DNA of 64,000 nucleotides from Whalleya microplaca (taxonomy: Eukaryota > Ascomycota > Sordariomycetes > Xylariales > Xylariaceae), in the NCBI GenBank assembly GCA_022497155.1, contig MU385732.1, forward strand, positions 581,044 through 645,043, given 5' to 3'. Every line of letters starts with the position of its first letter. The stretch's first letter is position 1. The notes under the pieces were generated by a model that saw only the letters and a list, made by a program, of their open reading frames with translations, had not been told where the DNA came from and did no database searches. The translations under genes and the position numbers were made by a program. Below are positions 1 to 14,174 of this stretch, piece by piece.

Positions 1-1951
1 CTCTGGAATGGACATGCTGTGCGTGTGTATGTATGCTGTGCGTGATCCGGCATATGCTATAGGCGGCGGTCTGGAATGGTCGATCGCTTATCGTCTGCCG
101 AATAGACGACGAGACGGGAACAAAAAGCCCCCCGGTAGGTGAGGACCAGTAGGGCCAGGCGTTGCTGCATGCAGAGATGACCAATGAAGAACGGAGGCTG
201 TCTATTCGACAGTGGGAAGAATTTAAGTTAGGTAATGGGTGATCATGGGTTGCTTTGGTGAAGGTTCCTAAATTTGCGGTTTCTAACAACGTAGTGGAAC
301 CAGGCAGCCTTGCGAAATACCTAGTACTACTCTCCTACGCTACACTGCCTTAAAGGTGTCAAACTGTCAAACTGTAATACGTCAATTGGAGTAATATAGT
401 TGGTGGTCAAGTTGTTCCCAAGTCCCTGGCTGAGCATCAGGTACTTGGTATTCCCTTCGCTTTCTGTCTATGGGATTGTTAATGGTCGTAAGTACGTATA
501 GAGGCCGGAGACAAACGGATGTTTGTGTTGTTGACGACGTAGGCAATTAAGAAGTATAGTGACGCGTATTGCCCACTGCCCTCGTGGACATAACATTGAA
601 TCACTAGTAAAACTTAATAGGAAACCTTCCCAAGCGCGGTCGTCGTTTCTCATGTGTCAAGATCTACTCCCGGGGACATGTGTGAACTGAAAAAACAACT
701 TACAGGTTCACTATGAGAAAACCTTGTTGATATTATCCTGCTGCGTGTCAATGCATTTGCTCCGGCGCAACTCCCTTTGTAAACTGACAATACACATGTT
801 GGTTGGTAAAGGCCATGGAAAGATGGCCTACATGAACAAATTCCGTCATCCCTGATAATGCAAATTGGCCCCCTATCCGACAGAACAAGAACATGAAACA
901 GACTGCCTCCCCAACCCAATCAATGAGTAGAGTCTAGCCGCCTGTAGCTGAACCTAATCGATCCAGGCGAAAACACAAATTTACCCCAGCCAGAAAGATG
1001 ATAGCAATACTTGACAAACAGTACCGAAGAAAAGGGGAAAAAAGAACTCCTCCAATGCTGCCGAAGTGTGTCGCATCCAATATCTCCCTATCAAGGTGAC
1101 ATCGAAACAGTAGCGGGGGAGGAAAAACAAAGGCACAGTAGAAGATGATTAGAGGAAACCTATCCTTCCGAATTAGAAAAGAATACCCTCGCCATTTATG
1201 CATTACCATGATTACTGCGTAGTCATAGTACTTCAACATAGAGTGACAACCAATATATCCTCCAACCCGATTAAGTACGTAGAGACCGCTCATCTCCATT
1301 CCCCCATGGGTGATGCTATGTAATTAAACAAAAAAGAAAAGTATAAACAACGCTCCTATTGAGGCATGTTGGTGTTTGTGCCATTCCCATAATTGTACAT
1401 ACTGGAGGGTCGAATGGCGAACACGGCCTACAGGTAGCTATTGGTTATCAATAAACTGATCCTAGACGGATCCGCAGAAAGCGAACGAAGTAAGACGGCG
1501 AAGACCCCGATGGTATCATGTAAATGTGCAGATTAGTGCTGTCCGAAAACCCGAGTTTCGGAAAAGAACGATCGGCTGACCGCTGCATCGAGACCGAGAC
1601 AGCGTAACGCGCAAAACAATACAACCAACCAGTCCCTATGCTGCCGGAATGAACGTGAAACTGACAAAAATTCCCTGGGATATGCGATGAAAGACCATTC
1701 TCCGACTCCTCTATTACCAGCCCAGGCCAAATAGTGCAAGCAGGGATATAAGCCACACTAAAAGCAGAAAACCGTCCCGATGGTCTGAATGCTGGATGAT
1801 AGTGGCCAGTCTGAAGTCCACCGCCAAAAATGTATGCGTCGTGTAGAAAAAAGTCAGGCACAGATGACGAGTTTCGACAAGAACTAGCTTGCTATGTCGC
1901 AGAAGCTCGAGGGGGGACTCTTCTCCCTTCGGTCAGAAGATCTCCCTCCAA
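1..1951. other. Intergenic, 3' side of the Rsc7-like gene
   Basis: No gene is supported here. The open frames are at most about 137 codons (for example minus 1448-1861), lack any family resemblance, overlap each other on both strands and show no splice-linked extension. The stretch lies downstream of the minus-strand remodeller gene and probably includes its 3' UTR near 1951. Confidence 0.6.
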
Positions 1952-4574
1952 TCACTGAGGTGGGTTTCCCCACCAGCTTCCACCCGCTGAAGATTGCCCA
2001 TTGTTCCAGGGTGACGAACCAGACGGTGGCGCCCCTGGGTTGGGGTTCTGAGGCATGTTGGGATTTTGCGGGATGCTGGGGTTCTGAGGCATGAATTGCC
2101 TAGGGGTTTGCTCTGGAGGATACATCCCTTGTCCAGGATTGGGATAGCCCTGACCTAGACCCTGCATGCCAGGATATTGCATAGTACCCGGTTGCATCTG
2201 GGGCGTACCGCCTGGATGACGTAGCTGAGGAGCCGGCGACTGTTGTGGGTGAGGCGACTGCGTGGTATACCCAGGGTAATGCTGGGCTGTCTGAGGCGTC
2301 TGCGGAGGGCCCCACATCTGGTTTGAAGAGCCATAGTTGTACGCCGGTGCGCCCTGAGGGATGTTGCCGGCGGCATTGGGCTGGATATTCGAGGGCCTCG
2401 ATTGTTTTTGAGACGACGGCTGGGGCATGCCTCGCATTGGTGCTTGGCTCATCGGTGGCTGGGAATGAATAGACTGCGAGTACGGCGGCGCAGTCATCAT
2501 CATCTGCGGACTGTGATTTGCTATTATGCCAGATGATTGCATGCTTGCTGAGATAACATGGGGCGATTGGACGGATCGCGTCGTGGGCAGGGAAGGCTCG
2601 GTACTCACGGGCTGGCTCGTAGGCGGTTGCTCGTGGGGTCGCCGCCACAGGTTGTGCATGTACTCGGTACGCAACTCACGCTGTTGATTGACACTTCGAT
2701 TGAACTCAGCGCCATGGTGCGCCTGCTGATGAATCTCCGAGACGGGACTGGACTGGGTCCTGTCCTGGTACGCGGGGCCGGTGATCTCCTGCCGAGGACC
2801 GCCTTTGATGAAGTTGCTATAATCTCGAGTCCGCGTGTCGTTCAGATCTGGTCCGACTGTTATCATTGGCATTCTGGCCGAGCTTCCTGGCGGTCCCATC
2901 ATACCTGGTTGGACAAGCGGTTGCGGAGCACCACCGAACTGCGGAGTATTGGCATAGACAATCTCTCCGTGAGGACCCCCTGGGAGTGGCGTTGCGTTGC
3001 TATTCGCCTCAGCTGCTGCTTCTCTGGCTCTGGACGCACCGGGCCGTTTCTCTCCTGCAAGGTCAGCTTCAGTGAAGCCCTGCTTGCGGGCCTTCTGTTC
3101 CCAATAGTCATCTCGCACCCTCCTGCCATTCACTATGACTCTGCTCCCGAATTGTCGAAACATGGACCGAGCCGTGACAATAGCAATTTGCCTCGACCTG
3201 TACGAAAAGGGCAGAATTTCCTGCGAGACTAAATCGTCCTTCTCAACCTGATTCGCGATGATTTTGAAGAGCGACCTATTCTTGTTAAACAGCAAGTATG
3301 AATCCCGATAGCCGAGTACTCTTGCGCATTCCGTCGCAAGCATGAATAACTTATCGCCGCGATTGGGAACAAGGAATGTCCGGCATCGATAATCGCGTCC
3401 GCCCGTCAGGTTGCCATTCGGCATGACTTTCTTCTCGCCGGACTCGTCGACTTCGCGCGGCAGGTATTCGTCTCCGCCCGGGCAGAGTTGGTCGGTAGTG
3501 TGGTCGCGCACCGTCGGGAGAGCCTTCAAGGTCGACTTGGTGGGCGTGATCTTCGCCGGGGGGGAGGCCTGCGCCGGGGTGTAGTTACCAGGCTGTGGCA
3601 ACGAGGCATTTTGCGACTGCGGCGTATGCGGTGGTATCGACTGCGACATTTGAGGGAGTGAGGGTGCAGGAATATGCGTCTGGTTTGGGGTTTCCGGAAG
3701 GTTATTAGATGGTCCGGATTTCATCGGACGGCCGCGCTTTCTCTGCTGTTTCGAATCACCTGCGGATGCGACATGCAAAATTAGCAGGTAGTTCCCTTGC
3801 GCGTGCTGTCGCACAACAACATGATGTAACACGACCACGACGTGCACGACGGCGACATGACCGAGAGCTACACAAGGGGAGACCACAGCTTACCATCCTC
3901 TCCGGGTGCTCCAGACGACGGTGCGTCCTGATAGGAGTCTGGCGAACGGCTCCGTTTTTGGCCGCGGGGGCTCGGGTTTGGGGGATCTATACGACCAGGA
4001 AGGAAATCAGTAACCGGCGGCTAGACTACAGACAAGACAAGACGTCGGAACTAAATTAGAGGCGGTAATGACACATATGCACCAGGTAATGGCCATCGCG
4101 ACAATCGCGTTGTGCCTTGCGGGTGCGGGATGCGGTGCGAGACAGGTAGCGGTAGGCGTGTCGATGGCGATGACGGCGGCAGCGACAGCGATGGCGATGG
4201 CGATGGCGATCATTCGCGGCAGAAGCGGATAGTGAGTGTGTGTGTATATGTATGTATGTGTGTGGATGAGAGAGTGTATGCGTGCGTGCGTGCGTGCATT
4301 CGCGCGCGTAGGTGCGGATGCGCGGGCGAAGGCAAATCCGAAAAGCTTCTCTCAACTGCACGCACAGCAGTGCTAGGCAAAGCAGGGCGAGGCAGGGCGA
4401 GGCAAGGCAAGGCAAAGCAAACAGCGGACGGCAAAAAGAAAGAGGATTAAGAAGAAGATTATACGAAGAAGATTAAATGCGCAACTCACCGGAATTCAAA
4501 GCAGCAGGGTTGATAGTCGCGGGATTGTTGATGGTCGCACCCTCGCCGTTAGTAGGCGTTTGGTTGGAATACAT
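1952..4574 (-). CDS. rsc7: RSC/SWI-SNF chromatin remodelling complex subunit, Rsc7/Swp82 family
   Basis: Two exons give 630 aa: 4574-4490 (start, 28 codons plus one base) and 3759-1952 (stop TGA). The 730-bp intron has donor GTGAGT and acceptor CGCAG, and the phase matches exactly. The N-terminus starts MYSNQTPTNGEG and has an AT-hook-like KRGRP at about residues 36-40. The conserved core, about residues 125-266, runs from GDEYLPREVD through MPNGNLTGGRDYRCRTF, RVLGYRDSYLLFNKNRSLF and VNGRRVRDDYWEQKA; this is the CRC_subunit fold of Rsc7/Npl6 and Swp82. The rest is a Q/P/N/G-rich disordered tail ending in PQNPN-type repeats. By family knowledge it is a nuclear subunit of ATP-dependent remodelling complexes, not an enzyme itself. 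Fungi often carry one protein of this type, so RSC versus SWI/SNF membership cannot be told from sequence. The unusually long first intron is full of simple repeats. Confidence 0.9.
4180..4430. repeat. Simple repeats inside the rsc7 intron
   Basis: Runs of GCGATG hexamers (about 4187-4211), TGTATG/GTGT (about 4236-4262), GCGT tetramers (about 4279-4297) and GGCAA pentamers (about 4377-4420) follow each other within the 730-bp intron. They open long frames on both strands (for example plus 4112-4450) that are not coding. Confidence 0.8.
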
Positions 4575-5550
4575 TCGAACGGGCGACGATGCGATGTTGC
4601 ACGTCAGGCGGCGGACGAGACGTGGAGAAAGCGGTGCCTGCAGAGCGACGTGTCTTGATATAGTTGGATCAGAGAGAAAAAGGCAAAGTGGAAGGGTGGT
4701 TAGGGGGTTGTTTAGAATGACGCGCGCGCAGACGAGGCGAGGGTAGTATGTAGTAGTGTCTGTAGCAGATCCTCCCTCTTTGCTGCTTGGTCTGGCTGTC
4801 TGGGTATCTGTCTGGCTGTGTGAAGAACGGGCAAGTGATGTATGTGGATGTGTGGATGTATGGATGTATGGATGTAGTATGTATGGATGGATGGGCTTGG
4901 GTGTATGGGTGTATGGTATTGGTATGGTATGGGTGTATGTGCTTGGGTGTATGTAAGTATGTATGTATGTACGTATGTATGTAGGTAGGCATGTAGGTAG
5001 GTATGTAGGTAGGTATGTATGTATGGATGCGCACCTCTCTTTCCAATGCTTCGAAGGGGGATGGATGAATGAATGGGGATGATGCAGGATGGATGGATTA
5101 CTCGTGCATGTGGTTGGTAGATTTGGGTAGATTGGCGCAAACCCAAGTACTGCGAGTAAAGCCAAACCCGGGCAATAATGTACGCAGTAAGTTACTAATA
5201 ATGTAAGTCCCCAGTGGTCCTTCCTGCCTGTCTGTGCCGGGCTACGGGCTACGGGCAACCTCGTTGGGGTCGCGTTGGGGTCGAGGGAGGGGAGGGGGAA
5301 GGGGTCTTGGTGCTTGGTGCTTGGTCGTGCTTTCTCTTCCACACAGCTGACTAGAGCCGAAAGACTATTTTGTGATTTTGCGACTTTGCGTTTGACGTCA
5401 ATCAAAATACCCTTTCTTTGCCCACTCTCGATCTTCCCAAACTTCTTATTTTTCCTTTTTTTCTCTTTTAGTATTTTGACTTTTCTGTCTTTTCTGTGAG
5501 CAATACCTTTTTCGATTCTGTGTGTTTCAGCAAACTCTAATAATGACAAG
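4575..5550. promoter_or_regulatory. Upstream region of rsc7 with TATG satellite and pyrimidine tract
   Basis: This is the 5' flank of the minus-strand remodeller gene. It contains a degenerate ATGT/GGATGT satellite at about 4836-5030 and a T/C-rich stretch on the plus strand at about 5405-5500. The 358-codon minus frame 4473-5549 is an artefact of the satellite, which reads as repeated HTYI/PTYL units, although its last 85 bases coincide with exon 1 of rsc7. Promoter function is inferred from position only. Confidence 0.5.
4836..5030. repeat. Degenerate TATG/GATG microsatellite
   Basis: The stretch is built from ATGT, GGATGT and GTAGGTAT units over about 195 bp and almost lacks C on the plus strand. 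It lies 260-460 bp upstream of the rsc7 start. Confidence 0.85.
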
Positions 5551-8500
5551 GTCGTTAGGCTAGTACCCCCGGTTGGCTGGCAGTGTAGGTAATAAGCCCT
5601 AGTATGTAAGTCTGCTGGAGACTATCTTGGTGATACTGAAGCACGCGCAACGCGATATGCGTATGCAACAGAGCAGAGTAGTATACACAGTAGCGTGGTG
5701 TCTGCGTGTGTGTAATGCGGATTAAATGTAGACCGCAGGAAGCGGGTATGCAAGTGTTGGACAGAAGGGCCACAAGGGATGGTCTACACCAACACCCCGC
5801 GATCTAACCTAGGATGAGGTAACTGTATGTATGTACGTAGATGTAGGCACCTTTACACACACAAGAACATTAGTATGTGTATCGATACCGGTATACCTCG
5901 CAATATACCCAGCAAGCCCAGCAAGCCTGGTGTACTGCAAGTAATGAGACAGAGGATACGCAAAAAGGATACGCAGCGCACCCAGCGCCAGCTCTCGTCC
6001 TAGAGCAACAGAATGCGACCTAAAAACAAGAGAGGGCCGGATGGCGAATGATGATGAATAACAGTAATCAGCGCGCCGAGAGAGAGCGGCCGAGAAAGTC
6101 AAGGGTCCTTAGGAAGGGAACAGGGGTGTTACAAGCCTAGGCGGGCGCAGGGACCAGGGTAGATGAAAAGGTGAGCAGGGATATTGCACGAAGCAGGGAT
6201 CCATCGAGGGGAGCAGGGGAGCCGATTCCCACTGCCCATATCTACATAGTACATGTACTGCAGCTGCTGCATACATACCTTTGCATAAATTACCCCATGA
6301 GGTAATCAGAGTAATGTTTGATACCCGTAATGAGATTTGCCCTGTTGGCCCTGTTGAGATGAATACCTCGCGCAGGCCGTCGAGAGGTATCTGTATGAGT
6401 ATCGGTGACCCGTGAAAGACGGCAGTATAGCAATAGACTTGTATAATGAATGATGGCAATCGTAGTGGAGACTCTTCAAATGTAGCGAAAGTTGTAAGTG
6501 AAGAACCAAAAGTGAAAAGGGAGCGACGAGGGGTTTGGAGGGGGGTTGCCTGCGCCCGTTTATACATACCTAGTAGCCACTACTTGCGCACCATGGAAAG
6601 ATAAAAATGTCCTAACAGCCCTAATGAACGCTTAATTATATTAGATAAAGAGATAAAACTACCTCTTTAGCATTAGATGGACTTTATATCTTTCTACGTT
6701 GGTGATAACACGTACTTGTATCCATTGCACACTACAACTGTACATTGCACGAAATGCAGTTATAACTTTCAAGCCTGAAATAAAACACCACATTATGTGG
6801 TAGTTTCAAAGATATTATAAAATAAAAGAGCCATAGAAAACGACCTACCAGTTTTCCAGAGCGATCAATAAATGCATGTTAGTCCATTAGCCGGGTGTTT
6901 CTTGCTTTGACTTCTGCAACGAAACTTGAACCTAATAATTGGAGAGACGCAGACGCTTACACGTCAGGCGCCTCTGTACAAGTAAACCCGCCGGATCCCC
7001 AAATGATGATAACGATTCTCCGCGCAACATGCTCAACTTATCGATACGGTCGGTAAGAATAGGATAGTCCTGTGCAATAGTATATGCGTATACTTACGGC
7101 GATAGATATATGTAGAAAACCTACGTGTCGTATTTTCCAGCGGGGACCATGATGCCACAAGTTGACACAGAATCCCAGTTCGCTTCACAGCATGGAAGCC
7201 AACAGTCGTCAAAGGAGCTGGGAGCTTTGGAGTAGTTTCATCAGTAGAGTTGCAGGAAGATCTACGATCGGTAGGATCCGGTTGGTTGTTTACACCGGGG
7301 CCCTCGATTGACTATGTAGGTAACGAACTCATTGATGGTCGCGGAAGGTCTGTCTATGGTTGGTATGATCGGTATGGTCGGCATGGTCGGTATGTACGAT
7401 TTGATCTCAGCCTGTCTCATTGAGGCATTCCGCCGCCATATACGTAGGTAATAGATTTTACACTTTCATACTTGTAGATGCGTTGCTCCTGATTCATCCC
7501 GACCGATTGCTGCGCCTGGGTGCTTGAACTTTACCTATCAACCTGCCTTTTTCACGTATCTATGGGACATGTTCTCCCATGTGGGGGTTAGGCTGCCATA
7601 CTGCGTACACTTCCAGACGCGCGCGGTCTGGGAGAAGCTGTCGCCCATCCGCGCACGCAAACGATACTGAATGCGAGTCTCCATTATGCCTACTAATTGC
7701 AGAATAGCGGAAATTAGTGGCCGTCCGAAGACCTCAACCGGGTTAAGCGGCAGAGAATCGGCGTGGGATTCACAGGTAATGAGATGTTATGACCACCACG
7801 CTGGAATCCTGCTGCACACTTGGGTAGGTCCACGCGAGATAACACCAACATCCAGGGCTGGGATATCGCATTACATTCTAGCAACATATATGTATGAATA
7901 ACGTGCTCGTCGCCGTCTTGGGCATGATTGTTTACCATGGTGATGCTGAGGGAGAGGACCCAGATGCGTGCCAAGCTCTACGGAAGTTCGTTCAGCTGTG
8001 CGCCCAAAACGCCAAACGCGAACTACGCCGTGTAAGCGACATACGCGTCGAACAGTTATTTGCCTAGACCTAATAAGGCGCAATACCAAGTACCTAATTA
8101 TTCCCGATTTCTTTCTTTCTTACTTGCATTATGACACACCTCATGCAGGGAGGGATTCCAACCAACGTGTATAAGTCGGCTTACAGTAACTTAAACCCGA
8201 CCTGGTAATGTCAGCAGTACAGCAACTTTCAAGGCTCTCCGGCATCATGACTGCTGGTATCATGACTGCTGTTACATAGTATGTACTATCGCCGGTGAGG
8301 ATACTTTGGTTAGTCGGGAAGGCCCCCCGTCCTGATTGGAGGAAGCTCATGTAATCTCGTCTAACAAGCAAAATCACTCACTTACATAGTACAGGCTGCA
8401 AGGCTGTCCAGGTATCTATCACTCATAGCGACGATGAAGTTGGTACTACATAGTATGTATATTTTCAAGAGCCAAGCAAGCGGACGGCAAGGACCCAAAA

Positions 8501-11500
8501 TAGGCAATGAGTTCATCCTCGTGTAATGAGAAGAATCTATTTATATGTCTTCGAGTCGCTCGCCGACTTACATTCCCAGTCTTGGTGGCTTTTTTCCCCA
8601 GCCGTCGAACCACGTAATATTTCGTCAGCACTTCCTAGACAATTATTCAATGCAAGCCGCAGAATCTACATATATTCCCGTAGTTGTAGAATCAACATTG
8701 TCGTCGTTCTTGGTATTGGACATCAATGTCTGAGCCTGGCCTGATTCCGGGTTGACTCATATCTCCCACCTCACCCGAGACCATCCCTGCCTCCTTACAT
8801 ATATATACATAGAAAAGTACTTACCTATGTATCATACAGTCCGTATACGTATTAAAGATTTTGTAAAAGTGGTTCGCATCAGTCATTGCCGCCCCGCTTA
8901 GAACGACTCTGATTTCACATGACCGAATTCCCAATCTCACCCAGAGATAAGAATACAAACGCAATGGAAGTGATTCATTTCTATAGGACCGACCTTTTGG
9001 AATTTAATGTGTAAATGCCATATTGTATTAGTATTTATGTCGCGCAAGCTATTGCCGTCCAATCATCGATCATGGGATGCGCGGAGCCAGATCCTGCGAT
9101 ATCTGTCGACTGGTCCGGTTTGGTGCAAGTCCGCCCGCCACGTCTCGGTGACTACAACAAACTTGACAAGCCTTTCAATATTGGCCTTCGGCATGCCAAG
9201 ACGGACGGAATACAGACCGTGTAGCCGCTTCTGTTTACTCTGGCGAACCTGCCCTATCCGACACAACGCCCATTTGAATATCTCTAGCTGATGCTTAAGT
9301 ATCGTCTAAGATATGCCCTTTAACCTCTCCACGACGGCGATGCTATAAGCCCGCTGCATCATAATACTACGTTGCGCTGAGAAAGACTACCTCCACCTTT
9401 ACCAATATCATGCTACCAACACATCGTTACTACCAGACGCGACGTGCATTTGATTATGTTATATGTTCCCCCCTGCCTTTCTTTCCAGAAGCCCCCCTGA
9501 GTTCTATGAATAGGATAGAGTTACACCTCAGCCCATATCTCAAAGTCTTCCGTTGACTGGACAAGACCTACTATAATCCCCAACAATGCCTTACTAGCTC
9601 TAGAAGCAATTGTCTTAGACGACTTCTCATATCACATGGACGCTAACGAAATAGCATGCATATCAGTTGGTTTTATATGAGTGCTTTATTACATATAGGC
9701 AGGGTAAGGCTAGCCTACAGCTTAGTGACTATCAATAACCCACGAATATGGGGTTGATTTAGTTACTTGTTGACTCTAATGGCGGATGGTGCTTAAACTC
9801 TATGCTTTACTGCTTACAGTCGAGCCCTTGACTCATCCAAAACGATGGGGCGTATTACACTGCAGTGACTCGCATGCGGATCCGTCGTACTACGTAGCAA
9901 TGTGCGAAAACATGAACGCGTACTCGATAGAACTAGATGCCTCTCCTGCCTATCCCTCGAATACCCTCTTGTCACATGGAAAGGAGATCGCGTAAAAAGA
10001 CGACGCGGTACGTCTTTTTCCTGAACACAAAGTTTGTGATATGTTACCCATGAATGGTCGATGGTCTTACTGACCAAAAACGGTTAGGTAGGACAGCGCC
10101 CTACGCCGTCTATTTCTTCCTGCACGATGCTGCAGCCAAGGGCTAGGTAGCTTCACACATTTGTCGACCTGCAGGAGGTCCACTTTGTACGGGATACCTG
10201 CTAGCCTCCTCATCGCTGCATCTGTCACGAGTCGCTTATGTTCGACTCACAAGGCCGATCTCCCATTTCGACAGGGGAGGCCAACGAGCGGCGGTTGCGG
10301 ATCTAGCCAGGGAAACTGACAGATGAGTGTACGGTTGCCGATGCACTTAAGCCCTTCTGGGGTGTGGGGAGCCGTGATGATCCGGAAGATTATGAGCTCA
10401 CAAATATCACACAAGCTCACATGGCACCAAACGAAGCGCCGATGGCGAAACTGGTGAAGAAACAAAATCAACCGTATGTTTCACAATGCCGGAAGACCCG
10501 TCGAGGATACGACCTAGAGCCGGAGAGCGTCATCAAACTTCGTAACCAATGATCAGGCGATGTGGCCTCCAAACGCTGACCGGATTCATCATGGCCGACA
10601 TTTATCGAAACGTGACATGATTGGTCTACTGATGGACAACCTTGTTCCTCAGATATGTGGTGAAAATACGCCACAGCTGAACCACTAGGCCTCCGTGGGC
10701 GAAGAGGACTATACGGAAGGGGCTTGTAGCCTGACCTCTTACCTACCCACGCAAACAAAGAAAGGAGGACGACACGAGGTCCCGGACTCAAAGGGACATA
10801 CGTGAACTGCAGTAGTCTAGTACGTGCTTGCCGGCTTTCGCTAATGCCGCTCCCGTGAGAAACCAGGATTCTAGACATGAAGTCGGCGACAGAGAAGCGC
10901 CGTTGTCATCCAAGGTCATTACCTTGTATGAAGGGCCTCCGTGCTTACCGGGGATTTTTATACAAGGCGTAGCAAGATCTCAACTTGTGACTCCTTATCC
11001 CCGGTAGCTTGATAGCGACCGGGAACGTAGGTTCCGTTTCGAGCTGACTTGTATTACCCCTCACCTCATAGCCAGCTTCCGTTTAAGACTTTCCCTGTTC
11101 TTTGAAGATATTCTTCTTTCTCGTTATCGAGAGACTACACCACGGTGCCCCCGAGCCCTAGATCCTTAGATCAACAGTAGTCTTTGGAGTAGAAGATGTT
11201 GGAAGTATCAGGTTATAGACATTTTCATGTGACCGGTGGGTCGTTTGATATATGGGTTGATATTGCCGTGATGGGAGGCCCAGAACTTCTGGGGAAGCAG
11301 GATGGATGGCTAAGAAGATGGTGTGAAGCAGGAGGTCGAAGAGGGGGGACTGAGGAGCATAATCAGACCAGGGTCGGCGCTGAAATTGAGCTGCCTTGAG
11401 AGATAGCGTCCTACCGTGATTGGTAGAGGGCATGGTAGGAGGTCTCGTCGACCAACCAGCTGACATCCACGCGCGGTTCAAGCCTAGGCCAAACCCGCAG

Positions 11501-14174
11501 GCCATCTGCAAATCATGATCCATCTTGGCATCGGCCTGTCTCCACCCTTCCTCAAATGTAACCGCCCAAGGCGCCCACGCAGCCACGCCCGTCGGTCCTC
11601 CTCCTCTTCCTCACTCCACAATCCATCTATCTTATGTACGCCATCTGCCATCTTATTACCCTGGGCTTCGACTGGGCGGACCAGGGTGCTCGCGGGAACA
11701 GCCTGCATACGTACCATAATGCAGACCTCCACATACCCAGAGACATACAGGGTACAGGATACAGGATACAGGATACAGGATACAGGATACAGGATACAGT
11801 CGGCATAGCATTGCATCGCGTCGCATCGTCCATCAAGCTAATGTCCTTGCAAGCAGCAAGTTGCAAACGCCGATTCTTATCTTCTCGTGTTATACTGTGG
11901 CTTGCGCAGACCCCACACTCTGCCGTCCGAACCAACCGAGCAACTTCATTGAACCACAAGCCAGAGCCAGCCTCCTCCTCACTGTTTGGCACAGCCATGA
12001 CCCAACCCCAACTGACTACCGCGGCAATGTCACTACCCACGTCGAAGGGCAAACGGGCTTTAATTCATGTTGCCCTCCTTCGGCAGTCCCAGGTACCTGC
12101 CCGCCTCTCTGCTGTGGCACTCTACGGTATTGATTCCCTCAAGGAGTGTACTCCACGATCTGTCCTTTTATCGACCCGCCGACCCACCGGGGGGACCCTC
12201 GCCAGATTCCCTGCCCGTTTACCTGTGCATGTCACAGCAGCGAAATATCCCTGTCTACCCGCTCTTGCAGACTTCCTTTTACTTGCCCAGTCCTAGTCTC
12301 TGCTGTCTACGCAGTAGCTAATAACTAGAACTTCACCTGCTTCGGTATCGTTTGTTATCTCCTTTTATACGCCGCCGGAAAGTAGTCCCAGCTCTGTTCC
12401 GATGTAAGGATTGAAGCCCATGGCTCTCCGAGTGGCCGATTTGCCGCGATGACGCAATTCGTACCAAGAGTATCCACGATACGACGGTGCCAAGAGCTGA
12501 ATTTCGGTCAAGATGTGGTCGACCATTCGCTTGCATGTCAGGATCTCTTGACCAGGATAATACTACAGGATCAACGAGTTAGTCTAACGATGCTTGATCT
12601 AACCTAGAATCTAACCTAGAGATCTCAAACTCAATCTCGCTCTTCCGTTGTCGAATCATCAGAGAGCCCGAAGTCTGTCGTCACCAAGCAAGCAAAGCCA
12701 GCATAGTTATCCGGTTGCAGCGAGACCTAAGGGTAGTACGGCATTCGGAGACCCTGCCCAGAGGTTGGTCACGACATATTCTGAAATGAGGGTTAACGAT
12801 CTGTTTCATGTTTAACTCGATGGATTCCTACCAGGTTTTTCTAAGGTAACCATTTGAAGACAGTCGGAAGAGACATATTGCCCCGTTGGAGTGCTTTAAA
12901 CGTTATCTCGGCTTGACATGCCTATACTCCTGAACCCCCATGCCCATGCCGGTATCGCTAGGTATCTTCAAGACCCTCAACAGGAAACGTAGATGGCCAT
13001 TTGCCGAAATGCAGTAGGTATGTCGGCGGGCCAACTCCATAAGATGTTGGGGATTTTGATCGCCGCAATCGTGCCATATTCTAGACATTTGCGAAATAGA
13101 CAATTACCTAGACGCCAGGTGATCGGACAAAAAACTATCCCTGTGTTTACGCATACACGCCAGACTTGCTATGCCCGTAGTAGGTAGGTATTTTTGACCG
13201 GACTTCTTGTTGACTCTGGACTCTTCGCGCCATCCCCACCACCATCATGCACCTTTAGGCCTAGACAGTACTCGTAGAGCGCGACAGTTCGATGTTCATG
13301 CGCATTCGGCAAATGGTAGCTCGAGAGAACACTCCACACGGGCTTCATCCCCGGACGTTAGAATAAAGCCCATCGCCCTTCACGGGGCCCTCTCACGGAC
13401 CACTGTCGATCCCAGCTTATCTAGCGGGTATCTCTATAATTCACTTACATATCATATCGATCATGATAAGACGCAAGGGAGTGAGTTCTAGACGATCAAG
13501 TCGATCTTGAGTTTATTCTTTCGAGGTCCCAAAACGGGTGCTATTTTTAACATGGCACGTTCTGCTGCTGTGTATGCCGTTCATCACATCGAATACAACA
13601 GAAGCCGCACAAGCAATTTGGTAGAATTCGCCGGCTGAATGCTGTACGCAGTAGATCATATGAGTCAGATTAATATAGATCCATGGTTATATTCCTCGGC
13701 GATGGAGGTTGTATCCTACGGGAGGTCTGCAGCCTGGGTGGGGGAGCACTGCATAGTCTGAGACTCCCAGATGATGGATTTGCAGTCGTAGTGCTTTGCG
13801 GGAGGAGTCGCGTGGAAATGCTAGTCGCCGCAGGTCATGTCATTGTATAGGAATGATCGCCAAAAGTTGCGCTGTGGGGTGCTATAGGAAATCATAATCA
13901 CAAGATAGCTTATGCGTACATTACATACTACGTAGTACGTGTAGTACGTATGTCTAGACTGGACCCTCTCTCTCATATGCACAAGCAGGCATTTGGCAAT
14001 GGAGAACAGACTGGCGGATGCAGTAGGCCGAAGTGTTAAACTTAGGCCGCGTTTCCTGAATTTTAGTTCCTGCCGCCACTGGGCTCTATATATATAAATC
14101 GGCCTATATAAATTGCATTGTAGATTATGTTACTGACGAGATGTATTTTGGGTCCTTACGCCCTGACCATCAGC
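5551..14174. other. Long gene-free stretch
   Basis: No frame on either strand shows a recognisable domain, and no set of frames can be joined by good splice sites into something longer. The largest frames (minus 6109-6567, minus 10468-10878, minus 11158-11586, plus 11634-12296) look random, and one of them contains the heptamer satellite. Small inverted repeats are present, for example TACCGGGGAT near 10949 pairing with ATCCCCGGTA near 10997, and AAAAAGACG/CGTCTTTTT at 9994-10019. Decayed genes or ncRNAs cannot be excluded. Confidence 0.5.
11746..11799. repeat. Heptamer tandem repeat (TACAGGA)n
   Basis: About seven copies of TACAGGA lie head to tail; the first carries G in place of A. The period of 7 is not a multiple of 3, so the overlapping frames read GYRIQDT-like units in turn. 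Nothing suggests that it is coding. Confidence 0.9.

Noticed and set aside
4575..5549. Upstream part of the 358-codon minus frame reading HTYI/PTYL repeats
   Set aside because: The frame is opened by the TATG satellite; only its last 85 bases (4490-4574) are real coding sequence, as exon 1 of rsc7.
11634..12296. 220-codon plus-strand frame
   Set aside because: Its apparent GYRIQDT repeats come from the TACAGGA heptamer satellite; the remainder resembles nothing and there is no supporting exon structure.
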